DNA of 64,000 nt, taken from contig NZ_JADLQL010000003.1 of the NCBI RefSeq assembly GCF_015477805.1, positions 186,001 to 250,000 on the forward strand, read 5' to 3'. This document shows, one piece after another, positions 36,437 to 46,963 of this stretch. The first letter of the stretch is position 1; each line of letters begins with the position of its first letter. The notes under the pieces were generated by a model. The model saw nothing but the letters and a program-made list of their open reading frames with translations, did not search any database and was not told the origin of the DNA. Origin of the DNA: Nocardia flavorosea (GTDB lineage: Bacteria; Actinomycetota; Actinomycetes; Mycobacteriales; Mycobacteriaceae). Made by a program: the position numbers and the translations under genes.

Positions 36437-37840
36437 TTGAAGGATCGAAATACCCGGTCGCCCCACGGCCGGTCGCTACGCATGCTGGCGATCACGAGCA
36501 CGATCAGTTGTCTGCTGCTGGCCGGACAGCATTTCGCCGCGGCCGAAGGGTATGCGCAGCCGGGCCCACCGTCGGAACTGCAAAAGCAGATCGATGACAC
36601 GATTCCCGCACCGCCCCTGCCGCCGGCAGTCGCGCCGCCGCACGCCGATATGTCACCGGAAATCGCCGCATTGTGGCGTGCGGTGCAATCCTCGCCGACC
36701 GGTGACCCGATCTTCGATACGTGGCCGGAGCAGTTGGGCGATTCGAAACCCGGCGATATCCTCGAGCAGCGCGATGTGACCGCCACGGCAGCCCAAGTGA
36801 TCACCGCGCCCGTCGGCCGCGCGCGGTTGCTGAAATTCCGTTCGACCTCCGCCACCGGCGAGCCTTCTTACGGCACCGCGACAGTGGTCACCCCACCCAC
36901 CCCGTGGCCCGGGCCGGGCACCCGGCCCGTCCTGGTCGACGCCCGGCCGATCAATTCGCTGGGCAAGCGGTGCACCCCCGGATACACGCTGGCCCATGGG
37001 TTGCTCGGCGGCGGCAACGTCACCGGCAGCAGCGCCACCGACGCGTTCCCGCCGACCGCCGCCTCGGCCCTGAATCGGGGCTACGCCGTCCTGATCCCCG
37101 ATCATGAAGGTCCCTGGATGGCCTATGCGGAACCCAATGTCGCCGGACAGGTCATCCTCGACGGGATTCGTGCCGTACGTTCCTTGCCCGGCGGCGAATT
37201 CGGCGACAGCCGTTTCGCTGTCGGCGGATACTCCGGCGGCGGAATCGCCTCCTACGCGACGGCCATGCTGCTCGACGAATACGCGCCGGACCTGACCGAT
37301 GCCGTTGTCGGCGTGAGCATCGGCGGGCTCGTTGCCGACAACCGCGAGATCGCCGACCGATTCAACGGCAGTTTCGCCTCCGGGGTCCTGCTGGTCGTCG
37401 TGCTCGCGATGGCACGTGAGCACCCCGAAATCCTCGGGCACCTCAACAACCTGGCCCAGTGGGCCGCTACCTCTCCCCTCAAGGACGCCTGCGGCGAACT
37501 CGCCGGACCGATGGGCGTGGTCGGCATACCGATCGAAGTCACCGCCGATATCGCCGATCCGCTCGACAGCGATATCGCCGAGCGGATCTTCGAGCGCACG
37601 GATCTGAGCGACCGCACCGCCGGAGCGCCGCTGTACATCTACCACGCGGCGCATGATCTGTGGATCCCTATCGAAGGGTCCCGCGAGCTCTACCGGCAGC
37701 AGTGCGCCCGCGGTGTCAGCGCGGTGTTCCGCAGCGAGCCCGGTGAACACGTGACCGGACTCGGCACCGGCTTCCCCGGCTCCTTCGCCTGGCTCGACGC
37801 CCGGCTGCGCGGTGAACCCGCCCCCGACGAATGTCACTGA
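36437..37840 (+). CDS. Secreted lipase (LIP family), paralogue of the divergent gene
   Basis: The product of about 467 residues has a signal segment (RMLAITSTISCLLLAGQHFA) with a long basic n-region. The catalytic domain closely parallels the divergent lipase: FRSTSATGEPSYGTATVV, nucleophile Ser in VGGYSGGGIASYATAMLLDE, YHAAHDLWIPI and GEHVTG. The start is uncertain. TTG 36437 is chosen because GGAAG lies five bases upstream; GTG 36410 would add nine residues. The two genes probably arose by inverted duplication and share a 282-bp promoter region. Confidence 0.85.
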   Translation: MKDRNTRSPHGRSLRMLAITSTISCLLLAGQHFAAAEGYAQPGPPSELQKQIDDTIPAPPLPPAVAPPHADMSPEIAALWRAVQSSPTGDPIFDTWPEQLGDSKPGDILEQRDVTATAAQVITAPVGRARLLKFRSTSATGEPSYGTATVVTPPTPWPGPGTRPVLVDARPINSLGKRCTPGYTLAHGLLGGGNVTGSSATDAFPPTAASALNRGYAVLIPDHEGPWMAYAEPNVAGQVILDGIRAVRSLPGGEFGDSRFAVGGYSGGGIASYATAMLLDEYAPDLTDAVVGVSIGGLVADNREIADRFNGSFASGVLLVVVLAMAREHPEILGHLNNLAQWAATSPLKDACGELAGPMGVVGIPIEVTADIADPLDSDIAERIFERTDLSDRTAGAPLYIYHAAHDLWIPIEGSRELYRQQCARGVSAVFRSEPGEHVTGLGTGFPGSFAWLDARLRGEPAPDECH

Positions 37841-38006
37841 CCCGGATGGAATGACCGGAAAACCGCCGCGTCGACGCGTCACCCGCGCGGCGGGCGCGGG
37901 CGACGCAGTCGGCGATCAGAGCGGTGGACGTCTCATCGGTGTGATGGGCGTGGGCGGGGACTTCCGGATCGGCGTTACCGAGTTCGCAGGTGCTGTCGGC
38001 CAGTAG

Positions 38007-38066
38007 GCGGCCGCCTCCTACGTCACCGGCGCAGTGCATCGGATCGACGGCGGATACGGGGCGTAG
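38007..38066 (+). pseudogene. C-terminal relic of a short-chain dehydrogenase
   Basis: Twenty codons read [19 protein letters not shown] and a stop. This is the hallmark end of short-chain dehydrogenases (SYVTG...VDGG). An in-frame TAG at 38004 closes the frame upstream and no other part of such a gene is visible, so it is a decayed fragment. The rest of 37841-38170 has no convincing gene. Confidence 0.65.
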
Positions 38067-38157
38067 CGCAGCCGCCGGCTGATTTCCGGGAAGCGGCGCG
38101 GCGGCTGCGGTCGAGTCGAAAGTTGCTCGATCCCAGCAACTTCGGGCGATTCGACGC

Positions 38158-38163
38158 TAGCCT
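38158..38163 (+). promoter_or_regulatory. -10 hexamer TAGCCT of a leaderless rnhA promoter
   Basis: TAGCCT ends 7 nt before GTG 38171 with no Shine-Dalgarno. Confidence 0.5.
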
Positions 38164-38170
38164 GACGGGC

Positions 38171-38938
38171 GTGGAGGTCGAAATCTATACCGATGGTGCG
38201 TGTAGTCCGAATCCGGGGCCCGGCGGGTGGGGCGCGGTGCTTCGGTTCGGTCGGCACGAGAAGGAGATCTTCGGTGGCGATCCCGGGCCCACGACCAACA
38301 ACCGGATGGAGTTGACAGCACCGATCGAAGCGCTGGAGCGGCTCACGCGGGCCTCGGAGGTTCGGGTCTACACCGACAGCACCTATGTGCGCGATGGCAT
38401 CACCACATGGGTGCGGAAATGGCAGGCCAATGGCTGGGTGACCACGAAGAAGGAGCCGGTCAAGAATGCCGACCTGTGGAAACGGCTGATGCAAGCGTGT
38501 GCGCCGCATCAGGTCGAATGGGAATGGGTGAAAGGGCATGCCGGGCACCCTGAGAACGAACGGGCCGACCGCTTGGCCGTTCGCGGCGCGTGCGAGGCCG
38601 GTGGTGTCGAGAAACAGCCCGGAAAGACGGTCCGTCGTGAGCACGCTGCCCGCAAGCCGGCCGAGGTGACCGGCGCGCGCTGCCGGGCCACCACCAAGGC
38701 GGGCCGTCCCTGCCCCACGGGTGCCGGACCCTCCGGACTCTGCCATATCCATGACCCTGCTCTGCAGTGCGGAGCAGCGACGACGAAAGGCAGGCCCTGC
38801 GGTATCGCGACCGGTGGTGGCCGGTGCACAACGCATCAGGGGGCGGAGCGTATGCCCGAGCCCGCGGCGACGCCGGAACTCGCCCTGCTGGAATTCGATG
38901 GTGATCCGGACGGTCGCCGCACGGGCCGCGAACTGTGA
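38171..38938 (+). CDS. rnhA: Ribonuclease HI with two C-terminal Cys/His modules
   Basis: The 255-residue protein has an RNase HI domain (1-145) with the full DEDD set: Asp8 (IYTDGAC), Glu47 (NNRMELTAP), Asp69 (VYTDSTYV) and Asp133 (ERADRLA). It degrades the RNA strand of RNA-DNA hybrids. The unusual tail has two similar modules: Cys171, Cys181, Cys191-xx-His194 ([15 protein letters not shown]) and Cys200, Cys210, Cys219-xx-His222 ([15 protein letters not shown]). Each could bind one zinc and nucleic acid. GTG 38171 is leaderless; upstream frame residues look non-coding. Confidence 0.9.
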   Translation: MEVEIYTDGACSPNPGPGGWGAVLRFGRHEKEIFGGDPGPTTNNRMELTAPIEALERLTRASEVRVYTDSTYVRDGITTWVRKWQANGWVTTKKEPVKNADLWKRLMQACAPHQVEWEWVKGHAGHPENERADRLAVRGACEAGGVEKQPGKTVRREHAARKPAEVTGARCRATTKAGRPCPTGAGPSGLCHIHDPALQCGAATTKGRPCGIATGGGRCTTHQGAERMPEPAATPELALLEFDGDPDGRRTGREL

Positions 38939-39124
38939 GTTCGCACTGAAACCGGGATCGCTGGATGGCGGATGAGGCGGCCCGGGCCGATATCCTGGCC
39001 CCGGCACACTTCGCCCACGAGGCGCAGGCCGAATGCCACGCGATCGTCGGGCGGCGTCACAATCCGGACGGCTGTGTCGTCACAGGAGGTAGCACGTTCA
39101 GTCGACCAGCAGGAGGTTCCCGAT

Positions 39125-39592
39125 ATGACCGAATCCGGTAGATCGCGGTCCCGCGCCGACCGGATCCAGGCCGATGAAGCCGAGCTCCGCCGCCGGATCG
39201 ACGACGCCGTCGAAGCGCTGCGAGCCAAAGATCTCGGAGCACTGGAGCGGCTGTACACCACCGATGTCGTGTCCTTCGATATCGAACCGCCACTTCAGCA
39301 TGTCGGAACAGCCGCGAAACTCGAGAACTGGGCGAAAGTTTTCCGGGTCTTCGAGACCGTGACATACGAGGTTCGCGACCTGACATTCGCCATCGGCGAC
39401 GATGTGGCGTTCGGGCACGCCTTCGCGCGTCTGCACGGCATATCGACCGACGGAACTGTATCGAACGGGATCTGGGTACGGGTCACCTACGGAATGCGGA
39501 AGATCGACGGCACCTGGTTCATCGCGCACGACCAGGTCTCGGTGCCACTCGATATATCGAGCGGCAAAGGCGTGATCGACCTCGAACCGTGA
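39125..39592 (+). CDS. SnoaL/YybH-like NTF2-fold protein
   Basis: The 155-residue protein has the NTF2-fold pattern: helix ELRRRIDDAVEALRAKDLGA, LERLYTTDVVSFDIEPPL, then strands VTYEVRDLTFAIGDDVAFGH and WVRVTYGMRKIDGTWFIAHD. It resembles ketosteroid-isomerase-like DUF4440 or SnoaL families, whose members may be enzymes or ligand binders. ATG 39125 has AGGAGG (39111-39116) eight bases upstream, one of the strongest ribosome sites in the window. The substrate is unknown. Confidence 0.87.
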   Translation: MTESGRSRSRADRIQADEAELRRRIDDAVEALRAKDLGALERLYTTDVVSFDIEPPLQHVGTAAKLENWAKVFRVFETVTYEVRDLTFAIGDDVAFGHAFARLHGISTDGTVSNGIWVRVTYGMRKIDGTWFIAHDQVSVPLDISSGKGVIDLEP

Positions 39593-39689
39593 CAGGGTCG
39601 CCGTCCGTCTGTCGTCGGCCGGCGCAATCGGGACGGCTGTTCCGTTCTTGCCGGGTATCGCTTGCCGGCGTCTGTGGAAGGCTGGAGGG

Positions 39690-41747
<2,058 letters not shown>

Positions 41748-42285
41748 CGACTCGGCCCCGAGCGCTCCGGAGCGCTGCCGGAGAACGGTCGCCAAAGAGT
41801 CACGGGCAGCGCGGCGGTCACCGACCCCCGAAGCGCCGCACTCGGGGGCGCGGCGGTGTCACCTGCCCGCCCGCGCAGCGTAGTGCGCGAGACACTCTGC
41901 GCGGCAGCGCTTCGTGGTCAGGGCCCGCGGCGGCCGCCGGCGCTCCCGCGCTCGTGTACCGGGGCGGAGGATGGCGCAAGCGAAGACGGCCGGTCGACGC
42001 CTGGAGGGGACAGCCGGGCGGTATCGGCCTCGGCGCGGGTGAGCTTGCCGGGTGGGGCCGACGATCCGGCGGCAGCCGGAGAGCCGGGTGCTCACCTCGG
42101 TATCGGCACGGTCCGCTACGGCGAGGGGCCCGGGGGCCCTGGGACAGGTGGTCGGCTCGGAAGAGCGACGTGATCCCCCGGCGGCGGCCCTCGGAACAAG
42201 CGGGCTTCGGGCGGCGGGCTCCGGCACCGTGTTGCCGGCCCGGCAGGGGAGCCCTGCGAACCGGCGAGCCTGCCGCGCGGTTTCG
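41748..42285. other. 538-bp GC-rich stretch without a recognisable gene
   Basis: It lies between convergent genes. It contains the perfect 16-bp palindrome AGCGCTCCGGAGCGCT (41761-41776), which may be the terminator of the DUF255 gene, plus several G- and C-runs able to pair (CCCCCGA with TCGGGGG near 41826-41849). Open frames on both strands lack any conserved content. Confidence 0.6.
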
Positions 42286-43830
42286 TTACGGAGGCGTCTC
42301 CGTTTCGCGGTCGGTCCACGAGGACGTGGGTTCGGCGATACCCCGCAACGCCACGGCCCCGTACTTCACCCAGTTCTCTCGCTCGTCCGCCGCGGCCGCG
42401 TCGACGACGCTCTGCGATACCAGGATGCGTCGCGGTACCTCCTTGGCCCGGGTTGTGAGCCTGGCCGCGGCGTTCACCGCGTCACCGATCACGGTGAACT
42501 CGCGCCGGGTGTCGGTGCCGAGATCGCCCGCGAACACCCGGCCGCGGGCCACTCCGATACCGATATCCAGTTCTCCGGCCGCCGCGATCTCGTCCCGGAT
42601 CCGGCGGGCCGCGCGCAGTGCGGGGGTCGCGTTGTCCCCCAGGGCTATCGGCGCGCCGAAAATACACAGCGCCGCATCGCCTTCGAACTTGTTGACCAGG
42701 CCGTCGTTGTCCTCGGTGGCCGCGACCACCGTTGCCATCAGCCGGTTGAGTTTCGCGACGAATTCCTGCGGCGGCAGCCCGGTGGAAATCGCCACCGAGC
42801 CGGTGACGTCCACGAACAGGGCCGTCACCTCCCGAACATCACCGGTGAGGTCGACCCCGCCCGCCAGCGCGCGTTCGGCGACCTCTTCGCCGACATGCCG
42901 GCCGAACACATCCCGTAGCCGCAGCCGCTCCCGCAGATTCGCCGACATCTCGTTGACCGAATGTTCCAGCCGCCCGATCTCGCTGGCACTGCCCACCGGC
43001 ACCCGCACGTCCAGGTCGCCCTGAGTGATCCGGTCCACTGCTCTGCGCAACACGCGTAACGGGGTGGCCACGGCGCGGGCGAGTGCCCAGGTGGCGCCGA
43101 CCCCGACCGCCAGGCTGATCGCCGCGAGGAAGATACCGGTGCGGATCCGGTGTTCCTGGGTGGAAGCGGGATCGGCCAGCACCACGATCAACGCGCTCAG
43201 CGGCATGGCGCCGGATACCAGCCAGGCCAGTGCGACCCGGACGAATACCGAGGAACTCCAGTGCATCGTCGCACCGAGCACACCGGCGACAATCGGCACC
43301 ACGGGCCGGAGCACCCGGTCGACGACGAGATAGGTCAGGCCGGCCGATTCGAGGCCGCCGATGGTGAACATGGCGAGCAGGACGACGAAATCGTTCTCCT
43401 CGGTGAGCCGGGCCAGCAGCGCCGCGGAGACGACTACACCCGGTGTCCACATGGCGATCGCCCGCAGTGATACCGCAATCGGCAGCCGGAGCAGGCGGCG
43501 TGCCTCGTTCGGGGTCGGCTTGCGTGATTGGTCGAGCCAGCCGAAATAGGCCATCCGGTCGCGGATGGCCAAACCGATCCCCGCCAGGATCGCCAGCGCC
43601 GGATAGAGGGCTACGGCGGCGAGTTCGTCGAGTTGATCGGTGTCGACCCGGCTCGGGAAACCGATGAGCCACAGTTGGCCGACGATAACGGCCAGGCCGG
43701 CGAAATGGGCCGCGATAACCATCACCGACAGGCCCGAGCGGGCATTGACGCTCCAGAGCATCAGCCGGGAGATCGTTCCGGCCCGGCGCCGGACCGTACT
43801 GCCGTTCCGGCGTCCGGTATCGAAGGACAC
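42286..43830 (-). CDS. Membrane class III adenylate cyclase with HAMP domain
   Basis: The 514-residue protein has an N-terminal membrane region of about six helices, a HAMP linker (RVLRRAVDRITQGDLDVRVP at about 258-277) and a C-terminal class III cyclase domain (EVTALFVDVTGSVAIS, NKFEGDAALCIFG, REFTVIGDAVNAAARL). The metal Asp and transition-state Asn/Arg residues appear present. It resembles the Rv1318c-Rv1320c and Rv3645 group. It converts ATP to cAMP in response to a membrane signal. GTG 43830 is preceded by TAGGCT 8 nt upstream. Confidence 0.92.
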   Translation of the reverse strand: MSFDTGRRNGSTVRRRAGTISRLMLWSVNARSGLSVMVIAAHFAGLAVIVGQLWLIGFPSRVDTDQLDELAAVALYPALAILAGIGLAIRDRMAYFGWLDQSRKPTPNEARRLLRLPIAVSLRAIAMWTPGVVVSAALLARLTEENDFVVLLAMFTIGGLESAGLTYLVVDRVLRPVVPIVAGVLGATMHWSSSVFVRVALAWLVSGAMPLSALIVVLADPASTQEHRIRTGIFLAAISLAVGVGATWALARAVATPLRVLRRAVDRITQGDLDVRVPVGSASEIGRLEHSVNEMSANLRERLRLRDVFGRHVGEEVAERALAGGVDLTGDVREVTALFVDVTGSVAISTGLPPQEFVAKLNRLMATVVAATEDNDGLVNKFEGDAALCIFGAPIALGDNATPALRAARRIRDEIAAAGELDIGIGVARGRVFAGDLGTDTRREFTVIGDAVNAAARLTTRAKEVPRRILVSQSVVDAAAADERENWVKYGAVALRGIAEPTSSWTDRETETPP

Positions 43831-43903
43831 GAGTCAGCAGCCTAATCGACACAGCTGGGCATACGCCCATTATCGGGCCGAGATCGCGCGGGGGCACGGC
43901 CGC

Positions 43904-44833
43904 TCATCCCAGCAATACCAGCCATATCGCCACGTAGTGGCACAGCGCGGCGAGCACCGTGGCGGCATGGAAGAACTCGTGGTGACCGAAGGTGGCGGGC
44001 CACGGGTTCGGCCATTTGGTCGCGTACAGGACCGCGCCGATGCTGTAGGCGAGTCCGCCGGCCACCAGCAGCAGCACCGCCGACAGGCCCACCGACCGGT
44101 AGAGTTCCCCGCCCACCGGTACGACCGCCCAGCCGAGCAGCAGGTACAGCGGCACCCCCACCCAGCGCGGGGCATGCGGCCACAGCAGCTTCAACGCGAC
44201 CCCGGCGAGCGCCCCGGACCACACCACGGCCAGCAGGATCGGGCCGGTCGGGGCGGGCAGACCGAGCAGGGCGAAGGGTGTGTAGGTGCCGGCGATGAAG
44301 AGAAAGATCATCGAATGATCGGCGCGTTTCATCCGGACCCGGGCCCGCACGGTGGTCCAGGTGATCCGGTGGTAGGTAGCGCTTATCCCGAACAGCGCGC
44401 AGATGGTGAGCCCGTAGATCGCGGTCGCGACCACCGCCGTGGCCGAAACGGTCGTGGCCGCGGCGATCAGCGCGATCACGGCGAGCGCCGCGATTGCGGT
44501 GGCCCAGGTGTGGATCCAGCCCCGCATCCGGGGCTTGACCAGGGCGACGAGGGAATCGGCCGGGTTGGGGACCGGGTCGTCGTCACCGGTGGCGGCCGGT
44601 GCGGTGCTGTCGGTGACGGAGTCGCGCGGGACGTCGGTACCCGCTTCGGCCGGGTCGCCGGGCCACAGCGGGACACCACCGGGTCTCGACAGTTCGTTAT
44701 CACCTGATTTCGGATCGGCCGAGTCGAACACGGAACCTCCTGGATCGGCCGGGCGCGGCGACGCCGCCACGGCACCGAGCGGTACTGCCGGCCCGGCCGG
44801 ACCTGGTGGTCGCCACTCCGGATCGCGCAGCAT
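43904..44833 (-). CDS. Hemolysin III (YqfA/PAQR) family membrane protein, Rv1085c-like
   Basis: The 309-residue protein has an N-terminal tail of about 100 residues, Pro/Asp/Ser-rich, then seven membrane helices of the hemolysin III/PAQR type. Conserved features are FGISATYHRITW near the start, RADHSMIFLFIAGTYTPFAL and the C-terminal GHHEFFHAATVLAALCHY. The conserved Ser/His/Asp/His residues are expected to hold zinc as in PAQR hydrolases. The start ATG 44833 lies 13 bp from a 28-bp palindrome, so it is probably repressor-controlled. It is convergent with the adenylate cyclase only in position; both genes read minus. Confidence 0.87.
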   Translation of the reverse strand: MLRDPEWRPPGPAGPAVPLGAVAASPRPADPGGSVFDSADPKSGDNELSRPGGVPLWPGDPAEAGTDVPRDSVTDSTAPAATGDDDPVPNPADSLVALVKPRMRGWIHTWATAIAALAVIALIAAATTVSATAVVATAIYGLTICALFGISATYHRITWTTVRARVRMKRADHSMIFLFIAGTYTPFALLGLPAPTGPILLAVVWSGALAGVALKLLWPHAPRWVGVPLYLLLGWAVVPVGGELYRSVGLSAVLLLVAGGLAYSIGAVLYATKWPNPWPATFGHHEFFHAATVLAALCHYVAIWLVLLG

Positions 44834-44845
44834 TCGTTGACTCGC

Positions 44846-44873
44846 AAGTAACCTACGCCAGCGTAGGTTACTT
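44846..44873. promoter_or_regulatory. 28-bp perfect palindrome, TetR-type operator candidate
   Basis: Arms 44846-44858 (AAGTAACCTACGC) and 44861-44873 are perfect complements around CA. The minus-strand TAGGTT within it could be the -10 of the hemolysin III gene, so a bound repressor would block it. The isoprenyl synthase start is 107 bp away on the other side. The repeat form is typical of TetR-family operators. No regulator gene lies beside it. Confidence 0.7.
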
Positions 44874-44979
44874 CGGTTGCAACTGTACCGGTTCCGGCGC
44901 GAACCCGGGAGACTGTGGCCGAGCCCACGTTCGGCGGCGAGTGCGGATGAAACCCGGGAAAGGCGTACTGTAGGTCGTC

Positions 44980-45759
44980 GTGGAATTTCCGAGTCGGCTG
45001 CGGGGCTTTCCCTATCGCATCTACGAGGCCCGTCTGGCCAAGAAGCTTGTGGATAAACAGCATCCGCGCCACGTCGCCGTGGTGTGTGACGGCAATCGCC
45101 GCTGGGCCCGGGAGAACGGGTTCACCGATATCACCCACGGGCACCGGGTCGGGGCCCTCAAGGTCGCCGAACTGGTCAGTTGGTGCGAAGCCGCGGGAAT
45201 CGAGCTGGTCACCGTCTATCTGCTCTCCACCGAAAACATGCGCCGCGGCCAGGAAGAACTGGAAACGCTGTTCGAGGTCATCACCGACGTCGTCGAGGAA
45301 CTGGCAGCGCCCGAACAGAACTGGCGGGTTCGGATCGTCGGCTCCCTCGACGGCCTACCCGAGCTGGTCGCCAAACGGATGCGCACCGCCACCGAACGCA
45401 CCCGCGAACGTACCGGCACCCACGTCAACGTCGCCATCGGCTACGGCGGCCGCCAGGAAATCGCCGACGCGGTCCGCCAGCTGGTCCGCCAGGAGATCGC
45501 CGCCGGGGAAACCGGTGAAGACCTGGTCCAGTCGATCACGGTCAACGCCATCGGCCAGCACCTCTACACCTCCGGCCAACCCGACCCGGACCTGGTGATC
45601 CGCACCTCCGGCGAACAACGCCTCTCCGGGTTCCTGCTCTGGCAGAGCGCCTACTCCGAAATCTGGTTCACCGAGGTCTACTGGCCCGAATTCCGCCGCG
45701 TGGATTTCCTGCGCGCCCTCCGCGATTACGCCGCCCGCCACCGCCGCTACGGGACCTGA
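44980..45759 (+). CDS. Short-chain (Z)-isoprenyl diphosphate synthase (Rv1086-like)
   Basis: The 259-residue cis-prenyltransferase (UppS family) has the catalytic Asp37 in VAVVCDGNRRWARENG, then HGHRVGALKVAELVSWCEAA and the C-terminal PDPDLVIRTSGEQRLSGFLLW. By order it matches Rv1086, known to make Z,E-farnesyl diphosphate, the precursor of decaprenyl phosphate used for arabinogalactan. Chain length cannot be proven from this reading. GTG 44980 is preceded by TACTGT 8 nt upstream. It is convergent with coaA, with only 6 bp between stops. Confidence 0.92.
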   Translation: MEFPSRLRGFPYRIYEARLAKKLVDKQHPRHVAVVCDGNRRWARENGFTDITHGHRVGALKVAELVSWCEAAGIELVTVYLLSTENMRRGQEELETLFEVITDVVEELAAPEQNWRVRIVGSLDGLPELVAKRMRTATERTRERTGTHVNVAIGYGGRQEIADAVRQLVRQEIAAGETGEDLVQSITVNAIGQHLYTSGQPDPDLVIRTSGEQRLSGFLLWQSAYSEIWFTEVYWPEFRRVDFLRALRDYAARHRRYGT

Positions 45760-45765
45760 AGAGAG

Positions 45766-46698
45766 CTAGAGCTTCCGGAGGCGGAGGCGGTTGATGCTGT
45801 GGTCGGAATCCTTGCGCAGGACCAGCGTCGCGCGCGGGCGGGTGGGCAGGATGTTGTCCACCAGATTGGGCCGGTTGGTGGAATTCCAGATGTCCTTGGC
45901 GGCTGCGGTCGCCTCGGAATCGGTGAATTTCGCGTAGTGGTGGAAATGGGCCTTGGGGTCGGCGAAGCCGGTGGCGCGCAAACTCAGGAATCGGCGTACA
46001 TACCAGTTCTCGATATCTTCGATCCGGGCGTCCACGTAGATCGAGAAATCGAACAGATCCGAAACCATCAGGCGGGGGCCCGTTTGCAGGACATTCAGGC
46101 CCTCCACGATCAGGATGTCGGGTTGGTGTACGCAATGGAACTCGCCGGGGACGATATCGTAGGAAATATGTGAATACACCGGCGCGCACACCTCTTCGGC
46201 GCCCGATTTCACTTCGGTGACGAAACGCAGCAATTTCCGCCGGTCATAGCTTTCCGGGAAACCCTTGCGGTGCATGATGCCGCGGCGGGTGAGTTCGGCG
46301 GTGGGATAGAGGAATCCGTCGGTCGTCACCAGATCGACCCGCGGATGGTGATCCCAGCGGGCCAGCAGCGCCTGCAGCACGCGAGCGGTGGTGGATTTGC
46401 CGACGGCGACACTGCCGGCGACCCCGATCACGAACGGCACCTGTTTATCGGGATGCGCTTCGCCGAGGAAGGTGGCGGTGGCGGCGAACAGCCGTTGTCT
46501 CGCCGCGACCTGCAGGTGGATGAGCCGCGCGAGCGGCAGATAGACCTCCGCGACCTCTTCCAGATCGATTTGCTCGCCCAGACCACGCAGCCCGATCAAT
46601 TCCTCTTCGGTGAGCACCAGCGGAGTCGATTTGCGCAGTGCACGCCACTGTTTCCGGTCGAATTCCACATAGGGACTGGGCTCGCTCGCCTTGGCCAT
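45766..46698 (-). CDS. coaA: Pantothenate kinase, type I
   Basis: The 310-residue kinase phosphorylates pantothenate, the first step of CoA synthesis. Its P-loop is [12 protein letters not shown] (92-103). Conserved blocks are [35 protein letters not shown] and [12 protein letters not shown]. It ends INRLRLRKL. This is the prokaryotic CoaA type, usually feedback-inhibited by CoA. Start ATG 46698 agrees with family length. It matches Rv1092c next to glyA. Confidence 0.96.
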   Translation of the reverse strand: MAKASEPSPYVEFDRKQWRALRKSTPLVLTEEELIGLRGLGEQIDLEEVAEVYLPLARLIHLQVAARQRLFAATATFLGEAHPDKQVPFVIGVAGSVAVGKSTTARVLQALLARWDHHPRVDLVTTDGFLYPTAELTRRGIMHRKGFPESYDRRKLLRFVTEVKSGAEEVCAPVYSHISYDIVPGEFHCVHQPDILIVEGLNVLQTGPRLMVSDLFDFSIYVDARIEDIENWYVRRFLSLRATGFADPKAHFHHYAKFTDSEATAAAKDIWNSTNRPNLVDNILPTRPRATLVLRKDSDHSINRLRLRKL

Positions 46699-46963
46699 CT
46701 ATTCAGCGCTCCACTCTGCCGGACACTCGTTTTCACGGTGCCGTACCTGTGAGATGCCGTGCTCTCGGTGGCCCGGAGTGCGGTCGGTCCGGCGCTCTGG
46801 CTGTGCCCTCATGGGTGAATTCTGCCCCTCGGGTACGAGCGGACCGACGAGGGGGTCCATTACAAGTCGGTATGAGTACGGCCTCCGGGAGCTTCCGGGC
46901 AGGTAGCCGTTCGCACCCCGCACCGGCCCGCGGCCCACCCCGTTCACGGCTATCGTCGGAGGG

